DNA from: Candidatus Methylomirabilota bacterium
Lineage (GTDB): Bacteria > Methylomirabilota > Methylomirabilia > Methylomirabilales > JACPAU01
NCBI GenBank assembly: GCA_023249205.1
Contig: JAHFDC010000035.1
Location: 1-6,233 of the forward strand
Direction of reading: 5' to 3'
Length of the DNA stretch: 6,233 nt
Numbering within the stretch: position 1 is the stretch's first letter; the number at the start of each line of letters is the position of its first letter. The notes beneath the pieces were generated by a model. That model was not told the origin of the DNA. It did no database searches and worked only from the letters and a program-made list of their open reading frames with translations. Below, piece after piece: positions 1-6,229 of this stretch. The translations under genes and the position numbers were made by a program.

Positions 1-98
1 ACTACGTCGCGAAATTGGAGGACCTGCACGAGAAGTTCCTCCCCATCCTGAAGGGGGGGCGGCCGGTTGCGGGGGAAGAGAGAGAGGAGGGGGCCTGA
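1..98 (+). CDS. C-terminal end of an unidentified protein (5' truncated)
   Basis: An open frame enters from the left edge (first full codon at 3) and stops at TGA 96-98, giving a 31-residue tail. It starts YVAKLEDLHEKF, continues LPILKGG, and ends in a charged Gly/Glu/Arg-rich stretch. The first part could be an amphipathic helix and the end looks like a disordered tail. I do not recognise the family. It does not resemble the usual C-terminus of DNA polymerase I, which often precedes coaE in related gene orders. Codon use (G/C-rich third positions, LHEKF read as ctg-cac-gag-aag-ttc) matches the neighbours, and the stop lies only 3 nt before the coaE ATG, so the two are probably cotranscribed and perhaps translationally coupled. 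Reading this as coding is likely but rests on a short fragment. Confidence 0.6.
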   Translation, partial: YVAKLEDLHEKFLPILKGGRPVAGEEREEGA

Positions 99-101
99 GG
101 G

Positions 102-725
102 ATGCTGGTGGTGGGCCTCACCGGGGGCATCGCCACCGGCAAGAGCACCGTGGCCCGGATGCTCCAGGAGCGGGGGGCGGCGGTCCTGGATGCGGATGCT
201 CTGGTCCACGAATTGCAGGCGCCCGGGACTGAGGTTTTCCGCGCCATCCTGGATGCCTTCGGCCCCGGGATGCTGACCGCCGACGGGACGCTGGACCGGG
301 GCAGGCTCGGCGCGCGCGTCTTTGCCGATCCGGAGGCCCGGCGGATCCTCGAGGGGATCGTCCACCCGGCACTCACGGCCCAGATCGTGCGGCGCGTGGA
401 CGCCCTCCGGCAGGGGGGGCGGACCCTCCTGTGCGTCCTGGAGGCGGCCCTCCTGGTGGAGGGGGGACGGCGGGGGATCGTGGACCGCCTCGTGGTGATC
501 ACGGCTCCCGAGGAGCAGCAGGTGGCCCGGCTGGGGGCGAAGGGCGGTCTCAGCGAGCAGGAGGCCTGGCGGCGGGTGCGGGCCCAGCTCCCCTCGGCGC
601 TCAAGGCCCGCCACGCGGATTACGTCCTCGTGAACGATGGCGACCTCGCGAGTCTGGCCCGTCAGGTCGCTGACCTGGCCGAAGCCCTCCTCCGGGAGGC
701 GGGAGGGGAGCAAAAAACCCCTTGA
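102..725 (+). CDS. coaE: Dephospho-CoA kinase
   Basis: Catalyses the last step of coenzyme A synthesis: ATP-dependent phosphorylation of the ribose 3'-hydroxyl of dephospho-CoA, in the cytosol. The 207-residue product has the usual length. The P-loop GGIATGKS is at residues 8-15, followed by the substrate-side motif DADALVHEL (30-38). The GIVHP segment and the LEAALLVEGG stretch correspond to the family's HP and (D/E)xPLLFE motifs. The C-terminal segment RLGAKGGLS...RVRAQ...ADYVLVNDGDL matches the lid and the ADYVIxNxG region. Two positions deviate from the common pattern: PLLFE reads ALLVE, and the usual RDGLS reads KGGLS, so the lid Arg-Asp is absent. These look like lineage variation, since the rest of the fold is intact. 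The ATG at 102 is supported by GAGAGGAGG at 82-90, with 11 nt spacing. The stop TGA (723-725) lies inside the -35 box of the next promoter. Confidence 0.96.
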   Translation: MLVVGLTGGIATGKSTVARMLQERGAAVLDADALVHELQAPGTEVFRAILDAFGPGMLTADGTLDRGRLGARVFADPEARRILEGIVHPALTAQIVRRVDALRQGGRTLLCVLEAALLVEGGRRGIVDRLVVITAPEEQQVARLGAKGGLSEQEAWRRVRAQLPSALKARHADYVLVNDGDLASLARQVADLAEALLREAGGEQKTP

Positions 726-750
726 CACGGTGGATGGCCGTTTCTATACT
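722..750 (+). promoter_or_regulatory. Sigma70-type promoter of rho
   Basis: A perfect -35 TTGACA (722-727), a 17-nt spacer and -10 TATACT (745-750, five of six consensus bases). An A6 tract at 712-717, just upstream of the -35, could act as an UP-like element. The -35 box contains the coaE stop codon, so the promoter is embedded in the end of the previous gene. Transcription should start near 757 and yield a long rho leader. In DNA this GC-rich, a consensus pair at ideal spacing is unlikely to be accidental. Confidence 0.85.
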
Positions 751-920
751 TCCGATGATTTGAACCGCTCGAGCCTGTCACCCCTGCGGACGTCCCGGAA
801 GGCAGCCATCCCAGCATCCCCTGCGACCTCCACCAAGGTTCTCGGAATGTAGGGTCGGGTGATAGCCCGGCCGTGATCGCGCGATGTCAGAATACCCCGC
901 GCCTGGACACAGTGGACGGC

Positions 921-952
921 GATCCGCTACCCGCAGGATCTAACCTGTTTTT
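921..952 (+). promoter_or_regulatory. Candidate attenuator-like switch in the rho leader
   Basis: Two mutually exclusive stems share bases 934-937. One is GATCCGC (921-927) with GC-A-GGATC (933-940), 7 bp with one bulged A. The other is CAGG (934-937) with CCTG (944-947), followed directly by five T (948-952), the form of a very weak intrinsic terminator. The upstream stem is the more stable, so the default would be read-through unless something disrupts it. The TAA of the small ORF 884-943 lies in the loop of the second stem. The second stem has only 4-5 bp, so chance is a serious alternative. Confidence 0.22.
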
Positions 953-1027
953 CCGCCCCGCGCCGGATGGCGGTCGTAACGCCGGGGAATGCGGCCGCCT
1001 CCTCCCCCTGAGGAGACCCCGAAGCAC

Positions 1028-1033
1028 AGAGGA
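1028..1033 (+). promoter_or_regulatory. Ribosome binding site deciding the rho start
   Basis: AGAGGA lies 9 nt before ATG 1043. The in-frame ATG at 989 has only a G-run abutting it and would add a proline-rich 18-residue extension encoded by the leader. The in-frame ATG at 1094 has no comparable site. This favours 1043 as the start. GAGGA (1029-1033) could pair with TCCTC (1000-1004) upstream. Confidence 0.65.
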
Positions 1034-1042
1034 AACCCGCGC

Positions 1043-2341
1043 ATGACGCCAGAACGCGAAGAAGCGGTCAAGGACGCGCCCCGCGCCGCCCTCATGAACA
1101 TCGCCGACCTGAAGGACAAGACCATCTCGGAATTGGCCGCCCTCGCCCGCCAGTTCGGGGTGGTGGGGGCCAGCGGCCTCCGGAAACAGGAGCTCATCTT
1201 CAAGATCCTGGAGGCCCAGGCGGAAAAGAATGGGCTCATTTTCGCCGAGGGGGTCCTGGAGATCCTCCCGGACGGCTTCGGCTTCCTCCGCTCGCCGGAC
1301 TATAACTACCTCCCGGGGCCGGATGACATCTACGTCTCCCCCTCTCAGATCCGCCGGTTCGACCTCCCGACCGGAGACACGGTCTCCGGGCAGGTCCGGC
1401 CCCCCAAGGAGGGGGAGCGGTACTTCGCGCTCCTGAAGGTCGAAGCGGTCAACTTCGAGTCCCCGGAACTCATCAAGGAGAAGATCCTCTTCGACAACCT
1501 GACCCCCCTCTTCCCCAACCGGCGCTTCCGGCTGGAGACCACCTCCGACGAGATCAACATGCGGGTGATGGACCTGGTCACCCCCATCGGGATGGGCCAG
1601 CGGGGCCTCATCGTGGCGCAGCCCCGGACCGGGAAGACGATCCTGCTCCAGAAGATCGCCACCTCCCTCGCCAAGAACCACCCGGAGTCCGTCCTCATCG
1701 TGCTCCTCATTGACGAGCGGCCCGAGGAGGTGACGGAGATGCAGCGGACCGTGAAGGGGGAGGTGGTCTCCTCCACCTTCGACGAGCCGGCCACGCGCCA
1801 CGTCCAGGTGGCGGAGATGGTGCTGGAGAAGGCCAGGCGCCTCGTCGAGCACAAGCGGGACGTGGTCATCCTGCTCGATTCGATCACCCGCCTGGCCCGG
1901 GCCTACAACACCATCGTGCCCCCCTCGGGGAAGGTCCTGTCAGGCGGCGTGGACAGCAACGCGCTGCAGCGGCCGAAGCGCTTCTTCGGCGCCGCCCGGA
2001 ACATCGAGGAGGGGGGCTCCCTCACCATCATGGCCACCGCCCTCATTGACACCGGCAGCCGGATGGACGACGTGATCTTCGAGGAGTTCAAGGGGACGGG
2101 GAACATGGAGCTCCACCTGGACCGGCGCTTGGTGGACAAGCGGGTCTTCCCGGCCATTGACATCTTCCGGTCCGGCACCCGGAAAGAGGAGTTGCTCCTG
2201 ACCCAGGAGGAATTGAACCGGATGTGGGTCCTGCGGAAGGTCCTCTCCACCATGGGGGTGGTGGAGGCGATGGAGTTGTTGCTGGAGAAGCTCCGGGAGT
2301 CGAAGACCAACCAGGATTTCATGCATGCCATGAACGCCTGA
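1043..2341 (+). CDS. rho: Transcription termination factor Rho
   Basis: Hexameric RNA-dependent ATPase/translocase that binds C-rich untranslated RNA and releases RNA polymerase. The 432 residues compare with 419 in E. coli. A Rho_N helical domain (about 18-58) is followed by the cold-shock-like RNA-binding domain (about 65-138), including DGFGFLRS and [15 protein letters not shown]. The ATPase domain has P-loop AQPRTGKT (192-199), [10 protein letters not shown] with catalytic Glu 225, Walker B VILLD ending at Asp 279, the Q/R-loop region with [11 protein letters not shown] (310-320), and SGTR with the arginine finger at Arg 380. These map to E. coli 184 (Lys), 211, 265 and 366 with a constant offset of 14. 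Relative to E. coli the P-loop reads QPRT for PPKA, so the Lys 181 position is Arg. The protein has no large insertion in the N-terminal domain. It has its own promoter and its own terminator, so it appears monocistronic. The start at 1043 is chosen from the Shine-Dalgarno sequence; 989 and 1094 are alternatives. Confidence 0.98.
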   Translation: MTPEREEAVKDAPRAALMNIADLKDKTISELAALARQFGVVGASGLRKQELIFKILEAQAEKNGLIFAEGVLEILPDGFGFLRSPDYNYLPGPDDIYVSPSQIRRFDLPTGDTVSGQVRPPKEGERYFALLKVEAVNFESPELIKEKILFDNLTPLFPNRRFRLETTSDEINMRVMDLVTPIGMGQRGLIVAQPRTGKTILLQKIATSLAKNHPESVLIVLLIDERPEEVTEMQRTVKGEVVSSTFDEPATRHVQVAEMVLEKARRLVEHKRDVVILLDSITRLARAYNTIVPPSGKVLSGGVDSNALQRPKRFFGAARNIEEGGSLTIMATALIDTGSRMDDVIFEEFKGTGNMELHLDRRLVDKRVFPAIDIFRSGTRKEELLLTQEELNRMWVLRKVLSTMGVVEAMELLLEKLRESKTNQDFMHAMNA

Positions 2342-2362
2342 CGCCCGGTTCTCCGGACGCCG

Positions 2363-2391
2363 AAGGCAGCCCGACGACGGCTGCCTTTTTT
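2363..2391 (+). terminator. Intrinsic terminator after rho
   Basis: Perfect stem GGCAGCC (2365-2371) with GGCTGCC (2379-2385) around a 7-nt loop, then six T (2386-2391). AA 2363-2364 can pair with the first two T for 9 bp in all. It sits 21 nt after the rho stop, so rho itself is insulated from the downstream genes by a Rho-independent signal. Confidence 0.93.
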
Positions 2392-2392
2392 G

Positions 2393-2421
2393 TTGTGGGC
2401 GGCCCGCGGCTCGCCTATACT
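2393..2421 (+). promoter_or_regulatory. Probable sigma70-type promoter of rpmE-prfA-prmC-murA
   Basis: A -10 TATACT (2416-2421), identical to the rho promoter's -10, with a half-matching -35 TTGTGG (2393-2398) at 17 nt. The -35 begins 1 nt after the terminator T-tract, so the rho terminator and this promoter are back to back. The expected leader is only about 45 nt and could fold CGGCT (2431-2435) with AGCCG (2454-2458), just ahead of the rpmE ribosome site. L31 genes are autoregulated through leader RNA in some bacteria, but I do not recognise such a motif here. Confidence 0.65.
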
Positions 2422-2472
2422 ACCCGTTCGCGGCTGCCAGGGCATCATCCGGGAGCCGGAAAGGAGTGCCGC

Positions 2473-2694
2473 ATGAAGCCGGAGATCCACCCCCAGTATG
2501 GCCCCTGCACCATTGCCTGTGCCTGCGGGGAGGTCTTTCACAGCCGCTCCACCGTGCCCCAGATCCGGGTGGAGATCTGCTCCAAGTGCCACCCGCTCTT
2601 CACCGGGCGCCAGAAATTGATTGACACCGAGGGGAGGGTGGAGCGGTTCCAGCGGAAGTACGGGGTGAAGAAGGCGGCCCCCGCGGCGGAGTGA
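2473..2694 (+). CDS. rpmE: Ribosomal protein bL31, zinc-binding (C+) type
   Basis: Component of the 50S subunit at the central protuberance, contributing to the bridge with the 30S head. The 73 residues match the family (70 in E. coli). The start [10 protein letters not shown] matches the family's MKxxIHPxY. Cysteines 16, 18, 36 and 39 form the CxC...CxxC zinc site of the C+ form, inside the hallmark [10 protein letters not shown] (36-45) and GRVERF (54-59) blocks. An extra Cys at 12 is not part of the usual set. Zinc-binding L31 is the form replaced by a Cys-less paralogue under zinc starvation in many bacteria; no paralogue is visible here. ATG 2473 has a strong AAAGGAG (2460-2466) 6 nt upstream. 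It is the first gene after the promoter at 2393-2421, and prfA follows after 36 nt. Confidence 0.97.
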   Translation: MKPEIHPQYGPCTIACACGEVFHSRSTVPQIRVEICSKCHPLFTGRQKLIDTEGRVERFQRKYGVKKAAPAAE

Positions 2695-2720
2695 TCCGCG
2701 GAGCCGGGCCCCGCGCCCGG
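2686..2720 (+). other. Two tandem GC hairpins across the rpmE stop and the rpmE-prfA gap
   Basis: GCGGA (2686-2690) pairs with TCCGC (2695-2699) around a GTGA loop (a GNRA-type tetraloop in RNA) that contains the rpmE TGA. CCGGGC (2704-2709) then pairs perfectly with GCCCGG (2715-2720) around five bases. There is no T-tract, so this is not an intrinsic terminator. The second stem ends 10 nt before the prfA ATG, where no good Shine-Dalgarno sequence is visible. Short GC stems are common by chance in DNA this GC-rich. Confidence 0.35.
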
Positions 2721-2730
2721 ATGGTAAGAC

Positions 2731-3807
<1,077 letters not shown>

Positions 3808-4692
3808 GTGAAAGGGAAGAGGAGAGGGGAGGGGCTCGTGGTGGAGGCGACCGAGCGGCTCGCTGCCGCCGGGGTGAGCACCCCTCGGCTCGACGCGGAG
3901 TGCCTGCTCGCCGCCGCGCTCCGGTGCGATCGCGCCGCCCTGTACGGGCGCCTCGAGGTCCTCCCGGCCGAGGCGGCCGGCCGGTTCGCCGCTCTCCTCG
4001 AAAGGCGCGCTGCCCGGGAGCCGGTCGCCTATCTCACCGGGACCCGGGAGTTCTGGTCGCTCCCCCTCACGGTCACTCCCGCCGTTCTCATCCCCCGCCC
4101 CGAAACGGAGACGCTCGTCGAGGCGATCCTGGAGTGTCTCGGGGACCGCGCCGCAGGTCCCCTCACGATCGCCGACGTCGGGACCGGCTGCGGGGCCATC
4201 GCCATCGCGCTCGCGGTCGAGCGCCCGGAGGCGCGCATTGTCGCGACCGACGTGAGTCCGGAGGCGCTCGCGGTCGCGGCGGAGAACGCCCGCCGCTTCC
4301 GCGTGGATGGGCGGATCACCTTCCTCCGGGGAGATCTCACCGCCCCCCTCTTCGAGGCGAACCTGACCGGTGCCCTGGACGCCCTGGTCGCCAACCCTCC
4401 CTACATCCCCACCGCCGACCTCGAGGCGCTCGAGCTGGAGATCGCCGGCTTCGAGCCTCGCCTCGCCCTGGACGGCGGCCCCGATGGGCTCGCCTTCCAC
4501 CGGGCCGTGGCGGTCGCCGCCCCCCGCCTCCTCCGGCCGGGGGGATGGCTGGCCGTGGAGGTGGGGGCGGGCCAGGCCCGCGCGGTCCGGTCCCTGCTCG
4601 CCGCATCGCCGGGCCTTGCCGTGCACGCGGTCGTGAGGGACCTGGCCCACCGGGACCGGGTCTGCCTCGCCCGGCGTGAGGCGGCCGGGTAG
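3808..4692 (+). CDS. prmC: Release-factor glutamine N5-methyltransferase
   Basis: Transfers a methyl group from S-adenosylmethionine to the GGQ glutamine of RF1 and RF2, raising termination efficiency. The product has up to 294 residues (277 in E. coli). The N-terminal helical domain (about 12-75, with [18 protein letters not shown]) is followed by [20 protein letters not shown] (82-101) and SAM motif [15 protein letters not shown] (123-136). The acidic residue at the end of the next strand lies in ATDVS (Asp 148), and the catalytic NPPY (196-199) is in LVANPPYIP. The first possible start is GTG 3808, which abuts the prfA TAA with no gap. GTG 3838 and 3841 are better placed behind the purine run at 3821-3834 and would remove a basic 10-11 residue stretch (KGKRRGEG). 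Family length slightly favours 3808, and ribosome-site strength favours 3838/3841. The pairing with prfA confirms the function. The stop is TAG. Confidence 0.96.
   Translation: MKGKRRGEGLVVEATERLAAAGVSTPRLDAECLLAAALRCDRAALYGRLEVLPAEAAGRFAALLERRAAREPVAYLTGTREFWSLPLTVTPAVLIPRPETETLVEAILECLGDRAAGPLTIADVGTGCGAIAIALAVERPEARIVATDVSPEALAVAAENARRFRVDGRITFLRGDLTAPLFEANLTGALDALVANPPYIPTADLEALELEIAGFEPRLALDGGPDGLAFHRAVAVAAPRLLRPGGWLAVEVGAGQARAVRSLLAASPGLAVHAVVRDLAHRDRVCLARREAAG
3821..3834 (+). promoter_or_regulatory. Strong purine-rich ribosome site inside the annotated prmC start
   Basis: GGAGAGGGGAGGGG contains two GGAG-type cores (3821-3824 and 3828-3831), 6 and 9 nt before GTG 3838 and GTG 3841. 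For GTG 3808 the only candidate is GAAGGCGG within the prfA end (3792-3799). The true prmC start may therefore be one of the later GTGs, giving a protein of 284 or 283 residues. Confidence 0.45.
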
Positions 4693-4714
4693 GCGTGCGC
4701 CCCCTCAAGTGGCC

Positions 4715-5971
4715 ATGGACCAGCTCCTGATCCGCGGCGGCACCCCCCTCGAGGGGAGTGTCCGGGTGAGCGGGGCCAAGAACGCGGCTCTTCCCAACAT
4801 CGCCGCCGGTCTCCTCACGGACGGCGACCTCCGCCTGGCCAACGTCCCCCGCCTCAAGGACATCGAGACCATCAGCCGTCTCCTCCGCCACATGGGGGCG
4901 GCCGTGGAAGGAGACGCGGCGGGGGGCCTGACCGTTTCGGGGCGGGCCGTCAGTCGCTTCGAGGCCCCCTACAATCTCGTCCGGACGATGCGGGCCTCCG
5001 TCCTCGTCCTGGGCCCCCTGGTCGCCCGCTTCGGGCGGGCCCGGGTTTCGCTGCCCGGGGGCTGCGCGATCGGCCCGCGCCCGATCAACCTCCACCTGGC
5101 CGGCCTCAAGCAGATGGGGGCGGAGATTGACCTCAGCGAGGGGTACGTGGAGGCCAAGGCCCCCCGCCTCCACGGGGCCCGGATTGTCTTCGACATCAAG
5201 ACCGTCACCGGGACCGAGAACCTGCTCATGGCGGCGGCGCTGGCGGAGGGGACCACGGTCCTGGAGAACGCTGCCTGCGAGCCGGAAGTGCAGGACCTGG
5301 CCGCGCTGCTCAACGCCATGGGGGCGCGCATCCGGGGGGCCGGGACCGACAGCATCACGGTGGAGGGGGTGCCGGCCCTGACGGGGGCGAGCCACCGGAT
5401 CATCGCGGACCGGATCGAGGCCGGGACCTTCGCCGTGGCCGCCGCCATCACCCGAGGGGACGTGACCCTCACCGACTGTGCCCCGGAGCACATGGTGGCC
5501 GTGCTGGGGAAATTGCGGGAGGCGGGGGCGGAGGTCACGGCGGGCCCCGGGAGCCTCCGGGTCCGGATGGGAGCACGACCGGTGGCGGTGAACGTCCAGA
5601 CGGCCCCCTACCCGGGGTTCGCCACCGACATGCAGGCCCAGCTCATGGCCCTGATGAGCGTGGCCAACGGGCGGTCGGTCATCACCGAGACGGTCTTCGA
5701 GAACCGCTTCATGCACGTCAATGAACTGCTCCGGATGGGGGCGGACATCAAGATCGCGGGGGGGGCCGCCTTCGTCCAGGGCGTCCCGCGGCTCCGAGGG
5801 GCGCCGGTGATGGCGACGGATCTCCGGGCCAGCGCGTCGCTCGTCCTGGCCGCCCTGGTGGCGGAGGGGAAGACGGTCGTGCACCGGATCTACCACCTGG
5901 ACCGGGGCTACGAGACGATCGAGAAGAGGCTCGCGGCGCTCGGCGCCGATGTCCGGAGGGTGCGGGAGTAG
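4715..5971 (+). CDS. murA: UDP-N-acetylglucosamine 1-carboxyvinyltransferase (MurA)
   Basis: Cytosolic enzyme for the first committed step of peptidoglycan synthesis: transfer of enolpyruvate from PEP to UDP-GlcNAc. From ATG 4715 the protein has 418 residues (419 in E. coli) and begins MDQLLIRGG, as the family does. Visible active-site residues are Lys 22 and Asn 23 in SGAKNAALP, Arg 93 in RTMRAS, Cys 117 in [16 protein letters not shown], Asp 305 in GFATDMQAQ, Arg 331 in ENRFMH, Asp 369 in TDLRAS and Arg 397 in YHLDRGYE. The last four have the same numbers as in E. coli. Since Cys 117 is retained (Cys 115 in E. coli), the enzyme is expected to be fosfomycin-sensitive rather than the Asp-type resistant form. 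An in-frame GTG at 4676 would overlap prmC by 17 nt and add a non-homologous Arg/Pro-rich lead, so it is disfavoured. The region before 4715 has no clear ribosome site, suggesting coupling to prmC, 22 nt upstream. The stop is TAG. Confidence 0.98.
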   Translation: MDQLLIRGGTPLEGSVRVSGAKNAALPNIAAGLLTDGDLRLANVPRLKDIETISRLLRHMGAAVEGDAAGGLTVSGRAVSRFEAPYNLVRTMRASVLVLGPLVARFGRARVSLPGGCAIGPRPINLHLAGLKQMGAEIDLSEGYVEAKAPRLHGARIVFDIKTVTGTENLLMAAALAEGTTVLENAACEPEVQDLAALLNAMGARIRGAGTDSITVEGVPALTGASHRIIADRIEAGTFAVAAAITRGDVTLTDCAPEHMVAVLGKLREAGAEVTAGPGSLRVRMGARPVAVNVQTAPYPGFATDMQAQLMALMSVANGRSVITETVFENRFMHVNELLRMGADIKIAGGAAFVQGVPRLRGAPVMATDLRASASLVLAALVAEGKTVVHRIYHLDRGYETIEKRLAALGADVRRVRE

Positions 5972-6058
5972 GATGATTCCCACGAATTTCGCCTGGCATT
6001 GCAGCCGAGCCGCGGGTGGCGCCGCGCGCGGCCCCCGAGCGGCCGGGCGGAGTGGGAC

Positions 6059-6109
6059 CCCCTCGGCCTCCTTTCGCAATGCAGCGCATTGCGGAAGGGG
6101 CTGAGCGGG
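6059..6109 (+). other. Long imperfect hairpin after murA
   Basis: CCTTTCGCAATGC (6070-6082) pairs with GCATTGCGGAAGG (6086-6098) for 13 bp with one G-U pair and a 3-nt loop, AGC. The stem continues outward: 6062-6068 with 6099-6105 (7 bp, one G-U, bulged T 6069), then 6059-6061 with 6107-6109 (3 bp, bulged C 6106). That makes 23 pairs in 51 nt. No T-run follows, so it is not a canonical intrinsic terminator. It could be a stabilising 3' end of the murA message, a processing site or part of a leader RNA. The arm complementarity is too long to be easily explained by GC content, since its centre (CAATG/CATTG) is AT-containing. Confidence 0.7.
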
Positions 6110-6223
6110 TGACGGAGCCCGGCCGCGAGTGGGGCACGCCGGCGACAGGACCCGCGGCAGCACGGTCTGTCAGGATTGCGCCAGATTACTTGGAGCGCCA
6201 CTAGCCGCGCCCGGACCGACCGC

Positions 6224-6229
6224 AAGGAG
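6224..6229 (+). promoter_or_regulatory. Ribosome binding site of the next gene (start outside window)
   Basis: AAGGAG ends 4 nt before the right edge, so a start codon would fall at about 6234-6240. In related gene orders hisG follows murA. The identity of this gene cannot be seen here. Confidence 0.55.

Larger units (their letters stand above)
751..1042 (+). promoter_or_regulatory. Long 5' leader of rho (no convincing protein gene)
   Basis: The coaE-rho gap is 317 nt, and about 285 nt of it should be transcribed ahead of rho. Seen in it, in order: an ATG-TAG start-stop pair (847-852) 8 nt after AAGG (835-838); a hairpin GGTCGGG/CCCGGCC (853-859/866-872, one G-U pair, 6-nt loop); a 10-bp palindrome ATCGCGCGAT (876-885); a possible 19-codon ORF (884-943) without a visible ribosome site; a weak stem plus T5 (934-952); a C-rich tract (953-1008); and a hairpin CTCCTC/GAGGAG (999-1004/1010-1015). 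In E. coli, rho is autoregulated by Rho-dependent attenuation in its leader, and the C-rich, unstructured stretches here would suit Rho binding. That this leader works the same way is an inference. The base composition is less codon-like than the flanking genes. Confidence 0.6.

Noticed and set aside
661..699. Inverted repeats GTCAGGTC/GACCTGGC (661-668/672-679) and CCTCC/GGAGG near the coaE 3' end
   Set aside because: They lie within coaE coding sequence, have no T-tract after them, and are of a size expected in GC-rich DNA. A terminator for coaE is not supported.
637..852. 71-codon frame across the coaE end and rho promoter
   Set aside because: It overlaps coaE out of frame, runs through the promoter, and has no ribosome site or recognisable product.
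887..1852. 321-codon - strand frame over the rho leader and rho
   Set aside because: Its translation mirrors rho codons ([18 protein letters not shown]) and has no credible ribosome site or family features.
4676..4714. Upstream GTG start for murA overlapping the end of prmC
   Set aside because: The added 13 residues are Arg/Pro-rich and outside the family's conserved N-terminus, while ATG 4715 gives the standard MDxLxIRGG start and a length of 418.
6014..6026. GGGTGGCGCCGCG, one mismatch from the T-box core GGGUGGNACCGCG
   Set aside because: Only 42 nt separate it from the murA stop, too little for the required Stem I and specifier loop. The conserved A of the NACC bulge is G, no terminator T-run follows, and such a G/C string is likely by chance here.
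4337..6163. 608-codon open frame on the - strand opposite murA and the 3' gap
   Set aside because: Antisense to murA, no recognisable domain, and composition dominated by Pro/Arg/Gly/His. It extends into the gap only because stops are rare at this GC content.
6079..6204. 41-codon ORF starting MQRIAEGAERV downstream of murA
   Set aside because: It starts inside the long hairpin, has no ribosome site, and its composition gives no family signal. It is more likely structured non-coding sequence.
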